DNA of 8,326 nucleotides from JAVBUP01 sp031555175 (GTDB lineage: Bacteria; Bacillota_I; Bacilli_A; Erysipelotrichales; Coprobacillaceae), in NCBI GenBank assembly GCA_031555175.1, contig JAVBUP010000030.1, positions 1-8,326 of the forward strand, read 5' to 3'. The notes beneath the pieces are model-generated. The model ran no database searches and was not told the origin of the DNA. It saw nothing but the letters and a program-made list of their open reading frames with translations. Numbering within the stretch: the stretch's first letter is position 1; every line of letters starts with the position of its first letter. The position numbers and the translations under genes are program-made. Positions 1 to 5,310 of this stretch are shown here, one piece after another.

Positions 1-54
1 TAATAAAATATCTATCTGGGCTTTCTTTTTATCATCTATTTGTTTATAATTCAT
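1..54 (-). CDS. N-terminal fragment of a gene cut by the window edge, possibly IS30-like transposase
   Basis: Eighteen codons are visible from ATG at 54-52 to the window edge, reading MNYKQIDDKKKAQIDILL. The start is supported by AAAAGGAG ending 5 bases upstream on the minus strand and by a TGATATAAT extended -10 at 86-94. The layout (M-x-YKQ, about five residues, then K-x-QI-x-x-LL) resembles the first helix before the helix-turn-helix of IS30-family transposases, which often begin M-x-YKxL and continue with a basic residue and I-x-x-LL. This rests on a short N-terminus only and could be another helix-turn-helix protein. No terminal inverted repeat can be shown, because the far end is outside the window. 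That a gene starts here is more certain than its identity. Confidence 0.45.
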   Translation of the reverse strand, partial: MNYKQIDDKKKAQIDILL

Positions 55-85
55 ATGAGCTCCTTTTCGTCGGGTGAGCTCTTTT

Positions 86-94
86 ATTATATCA
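86..94 (-). promoter_or_regulatory. Extended -10 promoter of the left-edge gene
   Basis: On the minus strand this reads TGA then TATAAT, a perfect -10 with the extended TG element. It lies about 30 bases before the ATG at 54. The spacer and -35 position fall in the T-run and stem of the terminator at 94-121, so no good -35 is present. It is a candidate only. Confidence 0.4.
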
Positions 95-121
95 AAAAAA
101 CCACACCTCTGTGGTGCGGTT
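94..121 (-). terminator. Intrinsic terminator, second after the methyltransferase gene
   Basis: On the minus strand AACCGCAC (121-114) pairs with GTGTGGTT (106-99) with one G-U wobble and a 7-base loop, followed directly by seven Ts (100-94). It is a classical rho-independent terminator and backs up the hairpin at 138-160. It insulates the punA-methyltransferase unit from the left-edge gene. Confidence 0.8.
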
Positions 122-137
122 CAATTTTGAATTAAGG

Positions 138-160
138 AAAAAGGGCATTAGCCCTTTTTT
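138..160 (-). terminator. Hairpin overlapping the methyltransferase stop codon
   Basis: AAAAAGGGC (138-146) and GCCCTTTTT (151-159) form a perfect 9-bp stem. The 4-base loop (147-150) contains the TAA stop of the methyltransferase. A/T tracts flank both sides, so it can act in either direction, but the only converging transcript is on the minus strand. The last sense codons (Lys-Lys-Gly) form one arm of the stem. Confidence 0.7.
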
Positions 161-861
161 AGTAGTTTAATATGGTGAAACATTGCCACGTTCTTATAGT
201 CATCATTATCACTTACCATAGTTTCAATTGCAAATAGACGCTCTTTCCAGTCTGGTTCATTTTTCCACTCATTGCGTTGTAGTGCATAGAAAACTCTTAT
301 TCCTGAAATTTTAGATATTTCAAGATTAGGACACCATTTTATAAGATCATCATTTTCGTAGTAGTTTATATCACCAAAATATGAAGAAGAAGTTGAAGTA
401 TTACTTAACATATTTAGTGCTTGCTCAACATTGTTTTCAAAGATTACTTTGTGCATAATACTACCAGGGAGATTATGTTTTACTATAGAGATAAAACCAT
501 CATCTTTTAGTAATCGATAAAATTCATTTAAGATATCAGTGCGCTCTAGGGCATATTCAAAAACATTATGGCAAATGATCACATCAAATGAATTATCAGG
601 ATAGTTTCTAAGTTGTGAAAGATCTCCTAAGATTTGCTGATACACATTATCGTTAAAACTATGAGCTATCATATCAGGATTGGGTTCAATTGCAGTAACA
701 TCATTGCCTTTAGCTAGATGGTTTGCATTTACACCAAAACCACTTCCAAAATCTAAAATAGCTTTCCCTGAGACATCCTTCAGTTGCTCCCAAACTAACA
801 GGTAATACAGTTGCATCCAAGGCATTGTCATTTGACTATAATATCCAGTAATGTCAGCCAT
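148..861 (-). CDS. Class I SAM-dependent methyltransferase, SmtA/CmoM-like
   Basis: A 237-residue cytoplasmic methyltransferase with a Rossmann fold. Motif I is ILDFGSGFG (35-43). E59 in TAIEPN is the acidic residue that normally binds the SAM ribose, D80 in ILGDL lies near the adenine, and DVIICHNVFEY (93-103) is motif IV. As I recall E. coli SmtA/CmoM, it shares the HNV-x-EY signature, a G-x-x-MH segment after strand 5, and a C-terminal GIRVF ... ETM region, so I place it near that family. CmoM methylates the 5-carboxymethoxyuridine wobble base of tRNA; that activity is not shown here, and a small molecule or another RNA could be the substrate. The start ATG overlaps the punA stop as TAATG with no strong ribosome site, so its translation is probably coupled to punA. 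Fold certain, substrate unknown. Confidence 0.85.
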   Translation of the reverse strand: MADITGYYSQMTMPWMQLYYLLVWEQLKDVSGKAILDFGSGFGVNANHLAKGNDVTAIEPNPDMIAHSFNDNVYQQILGDLSQLRNYPDNSFDVIICHNVFEYALERTDILNEFYRLLKDDGFISIVKHNLPGSIMHKVIFENNVEQALNMLSNTSTSSSYFGDINYYENDDLIKWCPNLEISKISGIRVFYALQRNEWKNEPDWKERLFAIETMVSDNDDYKNVAMFHHIKLLKKG

Positions 862-1688
862 TATAGAGCCCAGTTTCTAATTGTTTCTTTAACAAGTTTA
901 ACTAAATTTGTTTCAGCTTGTGCTGCAGTTTCCATTACTTCCTTGTGGTCTAACTCATTAGCTCCTAAACCTGCAGCTTTATTTGTAATTAATGATAACC
1001 CTAGTGTTCTCATTCCACAATGTCTAGCAACAGTAGCCTCAGGAACTGTAGACATACCAACAACACTTGATCCTAATTGTTTTAACATTAAGATTTCAGC
1101 TGGTGATTCAAACATTGGGCCTCTAAAGAAAGTATATGTACCTTCTTTAATAGGCACGTTAGTAGCTTGCGCTGCCTCTTTGCAGATACCCCTTAATTCC
1201 TTATTATATACTTCTGTCATGTCCTTAAATCTTGGACCGAATTCATCTAAATTTGGTCCGCGTAATGGAGAAGGCATCATAAAACCGATATGGTCAGTAA
1301 TAATCATGATATTACCAGGGATTAGATCATCACGAATTCCGCCACAAGCATTAGTAACTAGTAAGTTTTTAATGCCTAGTTTTGCAAACACACGTATATG
1401 TAAGGTAACTATGTCCATTTCATGCCCTTCATAATAATGAAAGCGCCCTTTCATGACTAATACTTTTTTACCATTGATAGTTCCATAAACTAATTTCCCT
1501 TCATGCCCTGGTATCGTTGATACAGGGAAATGTGGAATATCTTCATAACCAATTGAAATTGGATTTTCAACTTCGTTGGCTAGTGGCCCTAATCCAGAAC
1601 CCAAAATAATAGCTATATCTGGTGTATCGGGAATAAAATTTTTAATCGCTATAGTAGCTTCATTGATTTTTGTCATTATTTCTAACAT
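861..1688 (-). CDS. punA: Purine nucleoside phosphorylase, trimeric (PNP-I) type
   Basis: A 275-residue enzyme that phosphorolyses purine (deoxy)ribonucleosides to the free base and (deoxy)ribose-1-phosphate in purine salvage. It is full length for the trimeric family. Residues matching the family's known active site are visible: S31 in ILGSGLG, H62 in GHEGKL, R82 and H84 in KGRFHYYEGH (phosphate), N113-A114 in VTNACGG, F193-E194 in GPMFESPAE (base), M212-S213 in VGMSTVPE (ribose), T235-N236 in ITNKAAG, and H248. An Asn at position 236 is the usual marker of preference for 6-oxopurines (inosine, guanosine). AGGAGG seven bases upstream fixes the start at the first Met rather than M5. It is first in a two-gene unit with the methyltransferase and divergent from the dNTPase. 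The order of catalytic blocks leaves little doubt. Confidence 0.96.
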   Translation of the reverse strand: MLEIMTKINEATIAIKNFIPDTPDIAIILGSGLGPLANEVENPISIGYEDIPHFPVSTIPGHEGKLVYGTINGKKVLVMKGRFHYYEGHEMDIVTLHIRVFAKLGIKNLLVTNACGGIRDDLIPGNIMIITDHIGFMMPSPLRGPNLDEFGPRFKDMTEVYNKELRGICKEAAQATNVPIKEGTYTFFRGPMFESPAEILMLKQLGSSVVGMSTVPEATVARHCGMRTLGLSLITNKAAGLGANELDHKEVMETAAQAETNLVKLVKETIRNWAL

Positions 1689-1714
1689 TATATGTCCTCC
1701 TAATGTATATATAA

Positions 1715-1742
1715 ATTATAGCATATATTTGATTATACAAAA
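1715..1742 (-). promoter_or_regulatory. Promoter for punA and the methyltransferase
   Basis: The minus strand reads TGC-TATAAT (1723-1715), a consensus -10 with an extended TG element. A poor -35 (TTTTGT, 1742-1737) lies 16 bases upstream. Predicted transcription would begin near 1708, leaving a leader of about 20 bases that carries the AGGAGG site. No operator such as a PurR box is evident. Confidence 0.6.
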
Positions 1743-1757
1743 GATTGTTTTTATATT
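1729..1757 (+). promoter_or_regulatory. Promoter for the HD-domain dNTPase gene
   Basis: TTGATT (1729-1734), a 17-base spacer and TATATT (1752-1757) fit a sigma-A type promoter. It overlaps the upstream part of the punA promoter on the other strand, so the two core promoters share bases. AAGGAG at 1769-1774 follows, seven bases before the ATG. Confidence 0.5.
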
Positions 1758-1781
1758 ATACTAATAACAAGGAGTGGTTAT

Positions 1782-3020
1782 ATGCAACAAAAAGAGTCGT
1801 TTAATTTAGAAAGTATTAAGCTAAAAGAGAGCAGGGTATTTAGAGATCCAATACATAGTTATATCCATGTAGATCACTTAGTTTTCTGGCAATTAATTAA
1901 TACTAAAGAAATGCAAAGGTTGCGCCGTATTAGGCAGCTTGGGGGAACATATCAAGTTTATCAAACAGCTGAACATTCGCGATTTACCCATAGCTTGGGA
2001 GTATATGAAATAGCTCGACAAATGATAGAATTAGATGAACTATCAAATGTATTAAATGACTATGACAAAATGACTGTACTATGTGCAGCCTTGTTGCATG
2101 ATATTGGTCATGGGCCATTTAGCCATGCTTTTGAACATGTCTTTAATACAAAACATGAACTGATTACCGAAGCGATAATTCTAGGAGATAGTGAAGTTAA
2201 TTATGTATTATCTCAATATGGGGTAAATCTTGCTCAAGATGTAGCAAAAGTAATTGCTAAAACTCACCCAAATAGATTGTTAATACAAATAATATCAAGT
2301 CAAATTGATGCTGATAGAATGGATTATTTATTAAGGGATTCTTATTTTACAGGTACTACATATGGGCATTATGATTTACAAAGGATACTAAGAACATTAA
2401 GAGTATATGATGGTAAAATAGTTTATAAAGAAAGTGGTGTTCAAGCGATTGAAAACTATATCTTAGCTAGATATCATATGTATTGGCAAGTATACTACCA
2501 CCCAACAGCAAGATCATATGAACAATTATTAGTAACAGTATTTAGACGCATCCAAGATTTATATCAATCTGGATATGAATTTAGGACTGATATTAGATAT
2601 TTGCTTCCCTTTTTACAACAAAGTTATACTTATAATGATTACCTTAAACTAGATGAAGCAGTAATATTATATTATTTTGAGATTTTAAGAGAAGAAGAAG
2701 ATTCCATTCTTGTTAATCTAACAACTAGATTTATCCAACGTGGATTGTTTAAACATATGGATTTAACTAATGACATTAAGTTAGATGAATTTAAGAAAAA
2801 AATAGCAGCAAGAGGGTTTGATCCTAAGTATTATGTGTTAACCGATGATCAAGAGCAAATACCATATAAACATTATGGAGCTACATCATCAGTAGAGGAT
2901 ATCCAAATTATAACTAAAGATAATAAAGTGGTATCTTTACCTGATGTATCTGAAGTAGTAAATGCAATCGTAAACTCTAAAAAGATAAAAACGGACAAAA
3001 AAATATACTTCCCAAAATAG
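1782..3020 (+). CDS. HD-domain deoxynucleoside triphosphate triphosphohydrolase, YwfO-like
   Basis: A 412-residue cytoplasmic metal-dependent phosphohydrolase. Family members of this size (B. subtilis YwfO, Enterococcus EF1143) hydrolyse dNTPs to deoxynucleosides and triphosphate, often with allosteric control by dGTP. The family signature is complete: RVFRDPIHSYI (18-28), QRLRRIRQLG (45-54), HSRFTHSLGV (65-74, metal ligand H70), LLHDIGHGPFSH (104-115, metal ligands H106-D107) and SQIDADRMDYLLRDS (173-187), which supplies the last Asp. The region after about residue 200 is the helical, family-specific C-terminal half. AAGGAG seven bases upstream fixes the start. It is divergent from punA, whose product handles purine deoxynucleosides, which fits a shared role in (deoxy)purine turnover. 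Its stop codon lies in the stem of the following terminator. dNTP substrate preference cannot be read from the sequence. Confidence 0.92.
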   Translation: MQQKESFNLESIKLKESRVFRDPIHSYIHVDHLVFWQLINTKEMQRLRRIRQLGGTYQVYQTAEHSRFTHSLGVYEIARQMIELDELSNVLNDYDKMTVLCAALLHDIGHGPFSHAFEHVFNTKHELITEAIILGDSEVNYVLSQYGVNLAQDVAKVIAKTHPNRLLIQIISSQIDADRMDYLLRDSYFTGTTYGHYDLQRILRTLRVYDGKIVYKESGVQAIENYILARYHMYWQVYYHPTARSYEQLLVTVFRRIQDLYQSGYEFRTDIRYLLPFLQQSYTYNDYLKLDEAVILYYFEILREEEDSILVNLTTRFIQRGLFKHMDLTNDIKLDEFKKKIAARGFDPKYYVLTDDQEQIPYKHYGATSSVEDIQIITKDNKVVSLPDVSEVVNAIVNSKKIKTDKKIYFPK

Positions 3021-3039
3021 ATGTCAATGACATCTATTT
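3015..3039. terminator. Shared bidirectional terminator of the dNTPase and xre genes
   Basis: A perfect 11-bp stem, AAATAGATGTC (3015-3025) with GACATCTATTT (3029-3039), closes a 3-base loop. It contains the dNTPase stop (3018-3020) in one arm and the xre stop (3036-3034) in the other. The two convergent genes are thus separated by only 13 bases. The T-tails are only moderate on both sides. Confidence 0.75.
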
Positions 3040-3345
3040 ATTATTTAATTCTTCTAAAAGTTTAATTATTAAATCTTTTTGTTGTGTTTCCAAGTTTTCC
3101 CAATGGCTTAGTAAATATTTGATTTCATAATCTTCAATAAATGATGTGCTTGTCTCATAAAAAAAATCACTCATTGAAATATTAAGCGCAGAGCATAATG
3201 CTTCAAGTGTATATACAGTTGGAGTGTTATTCTTTCTAAATAAAGAATTTATAGTACTTTGTGGAACCCCTGATTCTTTGGAAAGGCGATATTCGGACAT
3301 TTCTTTTTGTTCCATTATATCTCTTAATCGTTTTAATACATTCAT
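3034..3345 (-). CDS. Small XRE-family helix-turn-helix transcriptional regulator
   Basis: A 103-residue protein. Residues 4-61 form a Cro/CI-type helix-turn-helix, with the recognition region GVPQSTINSLFRKNNTP (26-42) and the closing LEALCSALNISMSDFF. The remaining 40 residues are an acidic, helical tail ending in LIIKLLEELNNK, typical of small Bacillota XRE repressors that dimerise through the C-terminus. There is no peptidase, phage CI or HipB-specific extension. AAGGAG seven bases before the ATG supports the start. It is divergent from the unknown gene at 3545 with overlapping promoter DNA, so it probably regulates that gene and itself. A role as an antitoxin is possible but the partner resembles no toxin I know. 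DNA-binding function is near certain; targets are inferred. Confidence 0.92.
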   Translation of the reverse strand: MNVLKRLRDIMEQKEMSEYRLSKESGVPQSTINSLFRKNNTPTVYTLEALCSALNISMSDFFYETSTSFIEDYEIKYLLSHWENLETQQKDLIIKLLEELNNK

Positions 3346-3368
3346 AATATCACTCCTTATAACACTAT

Positions 3369-3377
3369 TTTATAACA
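3369..3377 (-). promoter_or_regulatory. Candidate promoter of the xre regulator gene
   Basis: The minus strand reads TGT-TATAAA (3377-3369), an extended -10 with no convincing -35. Predicted start near 3362 gives a leader of about 17 bases containing AAGGAG. It is back to back with the promoter of the unknown gene. Confidence 0.4.
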
Positions 3378-3385
3378 AAAAAACT

Positions 3386-3413
3386 TTGCAAATATAACGC
3401 AATACCGTATAAT
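3386..3413 (+). promoter_or_regulatory. Promoter of the unknown gene at 3545
   Basis: TTGCAA (3386-3391), a 16-base spacer and a perfect TATAAT (3408-3413) form a good sigma-A type promoter. Transcription should begin near 3420, giving an unusually long leader of about 125 bases. A TAACGC half-site (3395-3400) lies in the spacer, and its mirror GCGTTA (3425-3430) lies just past the start point, so a bound repressor would block the promoter. Confidence 0.65.
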
Positions 3414-3430
3414 ATAACATATAAGCGTTA
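3395..3430. promoter_or_regulatory. Putative operator: TAACGC / GCGTTA inverted repeat
   Basis: TAACGC at 3395-3400 and GCGTTA at 3425-3430 are perfect inverted copies whose centres are 30 bases apart, about three helical turns. They flank the -10 of the unknown gene's promoter. They fit paired half-sites for the divergent XRE regulator. The arms are only six bases in AT-rich DNA, so this is a prediction. Confidence 0.35.
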
Positions 3431-3440
3431 CAATTATGTC

Positions 3441-3495
3441 GGGTAAGATATATGGGTATCTATTAAATTGCAACTGTATATCTCTTTTTTACCCC
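3441..3495 (+). promoter_or_regulatory. Structured 5' leader, possible attenuator
   Basis: In the leader of the unknown gene AGATATA (3446-3452) can pair with TATATCT (3477-3483), followed by a six-T run (3485-3490), which resembles a weak terminator. GGGTAA (3441-3446) can also pair with TTACCC (3489-3494), extending the structure past a bulge. AGATA (3446-3450) can alternatively pair with TATCT (3457-3461) in a small competing hairpin. Mutually exclusive pairings suggest possible attenuation, but the stems are AT-rich and weak. I recognise no known riboswitch. Confidence 0.3.
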
Positions 3496-3530
3496 AAAAA
3501 ACATAGTAATGCGCGTAAATACTAGACAAA

Positions 3531-3537
3531 AAGGGGG
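3531..3537 (+). promoter_or_regulatory. Ribosome binding site that sets the start of the unknown gene
   Basis: AAGGGGG lies seven bases before ATG 3545. The upstream in-frame ATG at 3509 has no purine-rich site before it and would add 12 residues of non-conserved appearance, so 3545 is preferred. Confidence 0.7.
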
Positions 3538-3544
3538 AAAATGG

Positions 3545-4522
3545 ATGCAACATCGTGTAAATGTGGTCTATGAAGAATATAAGGCTATGCCAAGATCAAT
3601 CAATGATAGCTCACTAATTATAGAAATTAATGAAGTATTAGACAATTTATTTCAACAGTTTAAAACGCAAGAGCTAGATTTTCTATTAGATGAATATCGT
3701 AGATATACTAACAATAAAATAGTCTTATTACATGACGCTAATGTAGCACTATACCGTTTATATTTACTAGGTATTTTTACTGATTATGTGATAAGTAGAC
3801 ACATTGAATGTAGCTTTGTAAAAGAGTTACAAATGCTTCATGATATAAGTAAGAATATAATCGAAGCAGGATATGAGTGGTATGCAGAGTACCAAAATAA
3901 ATTCAATTCAATGTTAAAAAATGAAAATGTTGATTCTATTTATGATCTTATAGCGACAATAGTAAAATTGAAATTACCAAAAACTCATACAAAAATGTTT
4001 TATAATTTGATAAGTGAAAACACATCATATAATCATGAACTAAGTAAATTAAGAGAAAATAGAAATTTGTTTAATGATTTCATAGATAATAATAAGGGTC
4101 TATTTTCATCAATTACTTATGAAAGGGTAACTACTTCTTCAATTAGTACATTGCTAATAAGTACAGACAAAGCAGATGAATTTCTTACTAAATATATTGG
4201 ATTACAATATTTACTAGAAGAACCATGTGATGTTATTCCAGAGATAAAAAGTATGGTCTTTGATATTATTAAGTGTATTGAATTAGGGGATAAGGATGCT
4301 ATGAAGATGTCTGCATGCGATAATGATAATGAATTATGCCCTGATTGTTCATACGAAGAAATGTTTGTAATTGATAGCTTAGCCCGTTGCCCACTAGATT
4401 GGGAATATCTTGGTAAACCAGTTAAAATGTATCTAGAGAATGAAATGGATGATAAAGACTTATATGGTCTAAGTAAATTAAGTAAGTACGAAGAAAAACT
4501 TAAAAATATATTTAAAGTCTAG
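3545..4522 (+). CDS. Unrecognised 325-residue protein with late Cys cluster
   Basis: I do not recognise this protein. It is soluble-looking, with no signal peptide or membrane segment, rich in Asp, Glu, Lys and Asn, and probably almost all helical to about residue 245. Notable stretches are YEEYKAMP near the start, YRLYLLGIFTDYVISRHIEC (70-89) and GYEWYAEYQNKF (109-120). Near the C-terminus four cysteines, C258, C265, C268 and C282, form C-x6-C-x2-C-x13-C. CPDC (265-268) followed by a later Cys is a plausible small zinc or other metal site. There is no obvious nuclease, ATPase or transferase motif. It is divergent from a small XRE gene, has its own promoter and long leader, and is closed by a terminator, so it is a single-gene transcript. 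The start is chosen from AAGGGGG at 3531-3537. It might be the effector of an XRE-controlled module; that is inference. Confidence 0.85.
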   Translation: MQHRVNVVYEEYKAMPRSINDSSLIIEINEVLDNLFQQFKTQELDFLLDEYRRYTNNKIVLLHDANVALYRLYLLGIFTDYVISRHIECSFVKELQMLHDISKNIIEAGYEWYAEYQNKFNSMLKNENVDSIYDLIATIVKLKLPKTHTKMFYNLISENTSYNHELSKLRENRNLFNDFIDNNKGLFSSITYERVTTSSISTLLISTDKADEFLTKYIGLQYLLEEPCDVIPEIKSMVFDIIKCIELGDKDAMKMSACDNDNELCPDCSYEEMFVIDSLARCPLDWEYLGKPVKMYLENEMDDKDLYGLSKLSKYEEKLKNIFKV

Positions 4523-4536
4523 TAATAGACTTTTTT
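4514..4536 (+). terminator. Terminator of the unknown gene
   Basis: AAAGTCTA (4514-4521) pairs perfectly with TAGACTTT (4526-4533) around loop GTAA, followed by TTT. The TAG stop (4520-4522) straddles stem and loop. It separates the unknown gene from the two-component operon. Confidence 0.75.
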
Positions 4537-4607
4537 ATTAATCTATAAAAATAACAAATCCTTTTATTCTTTTGTTACAAAAAAGTCATTTTTAATGTTA
4601 TTTAGTA

Positions 4608-4616
4608 TGGTATACT
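4608..4616 (+). promoter_or_regulatory. Extended -10 promoter of the two-component operon
   Basis: TGG-TATACT is an extended -10 about 25 bases before the response regulator ATG. The -35 position (4588-4593, ATTTTT) is poor, which suggests dependence on an activator. TGTTA occurs at 4573-4577 and again at 4596-4600, 23 bases apart, and could mark regulator binding; autoregulation is common in this family. The repeat is short and in AT-rich DNA. Confidence 0.5.
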
Positions 4617-4628
4617 GAAAGTAGTCAA

Positions 4629-4635
4629 GAGGTGA
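4629..4635 (+). promoter_or_regulatory. Ribosome binding site that sets the response regulator start
   Basis: GAGGTGA matches the 3' end of 16S rRNA well and sits five bases before ATG 4641. The in-frame GTG at 4632-4634 is inside this site, so it is unlikely to be the start. Confidence 0.7.
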
Positions 4636-4640
4636 GGTAT

Positions 4641-5309
4641 ATGAGGAGAATATTATTGTTGGAAGATGATCTTGCTATTATTAAAAACTTAGTTTTTTTG
4701 CTTGAAAAAGAGGGATACGAAGTAGAAACAGCGACAACACAAAATAATGCAATGGAAAGAATTCAATTAAACGAATATGACCTTGCGCTACTTGATATTA
4801 CTTTGCCAGATGGTAGTGGTTATAATGTCTGCACTGCTCTTAAGAAAATTAGCCAAACACCAGTTATATTTTTGACTGCCTTAGGTGATGAGTTCAGTGT
4901 AGTAACTGGATTTGATTTAGGTGCAGATGATTACATAGCCAAACCGTTTCGTCCGATGGAATTAATATCACGTATAAAAAATGTTATGCGTAGAACCGGA
5001 AAAATAAAATCTATTTTCGAAATATTGGATTTACGAGTTGATTTAGAAAAAGCGACTGTCCATAAGGATGGGGTAGAAGTATTCTTATCGGCATTAGAAT
5101 ATCGCTTGTTATTGGTATTCATCAATAATGTGGGAGTAACTTTATCACGAAATAGACTCCTTGAAGAAATATGGGATGTAGCGGGAGACTTTGTAAATGA
5201 TAATACATTAACAGTTTACATCAAAAGACTTAGGGAAAAAATAGATAACCCTGATAACCCACAAATAATACTGACTATTCGCGGTCTTGGATATAGGTTA
5301 GGAGAATAG
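4641..5309 (+). CDS. OmpR/PhoB-family response regulator
   Basis: A 222-residue DNA-binding response regulator. The receiver domain (about 2-116) has the acidic pocket E8-D9-D10, phosphoacceptor D52 in LLDITLPDG, T79 in FLTA and K101 in IAKPF, so all five functional positions are present. A linker leads to a winged-helix domain (about 125-222) with the ALEYRLLLVFINN helix, the recognition region NDNTLTVYIKRLREKI and the closing TIRGLGYRLGE wing. Starting at ATG 4641 gives the typical N-terminus MRRILLLEDD and the better ribosome site. The kinase gene starts one base after its stop, with the kinase AGGAG inside this coding end, so the two are co-translated partners. Target genes are not visible; in Bacillota such pairs often control a nearby transporter or cell-envelope response. 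Confidence 0.95.
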   Translation: MRRILLLEDDLAIIKNLVFLLEKEGYEVETATTQNNAMERIQLNEYDLALLDITLPDGSGYNVCTALKKISQTPVIFLTALGDEFSVVTGFDLGADDYIAKPFRPMELISRIKNVMRRTGKIKSIFEILDLRVDLEKATVHKDGVEVFLSALEYRLLLVFINNVGVTLSRNRLLEEIWDVAGDFVNDNTLTVYIKRLREKIDNPDNPQIILTIRGLGYRLGE

Positions 5310-5310
5310 T

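Noticed and set aside
811..1434. Open frame of 207 codons on the plus strand, opposite punA
   Set aside because: It lies antisense to a clear punA, has no ribosome site, and its translation has no recognisable domain. It is a shadow frame.
1576..1764. Open frame of 62 codons on the plus strand over the punA start and intergenic region
   Set aside because: It is antisense to the punA N-terminus and runs through both promoters, with no ribosome site.
3509..3544. Upstream start ATG 3509 for the unknown protein
   Set aside because: No purine-rich site precedes it, while AAGGGGG lies correctly before ATG 3545.
4931..5125. Open frame of 64 codons on the minus strand
   Set aside because: It is entirely inside the response regulator gene in antisense, with no supporting signals.
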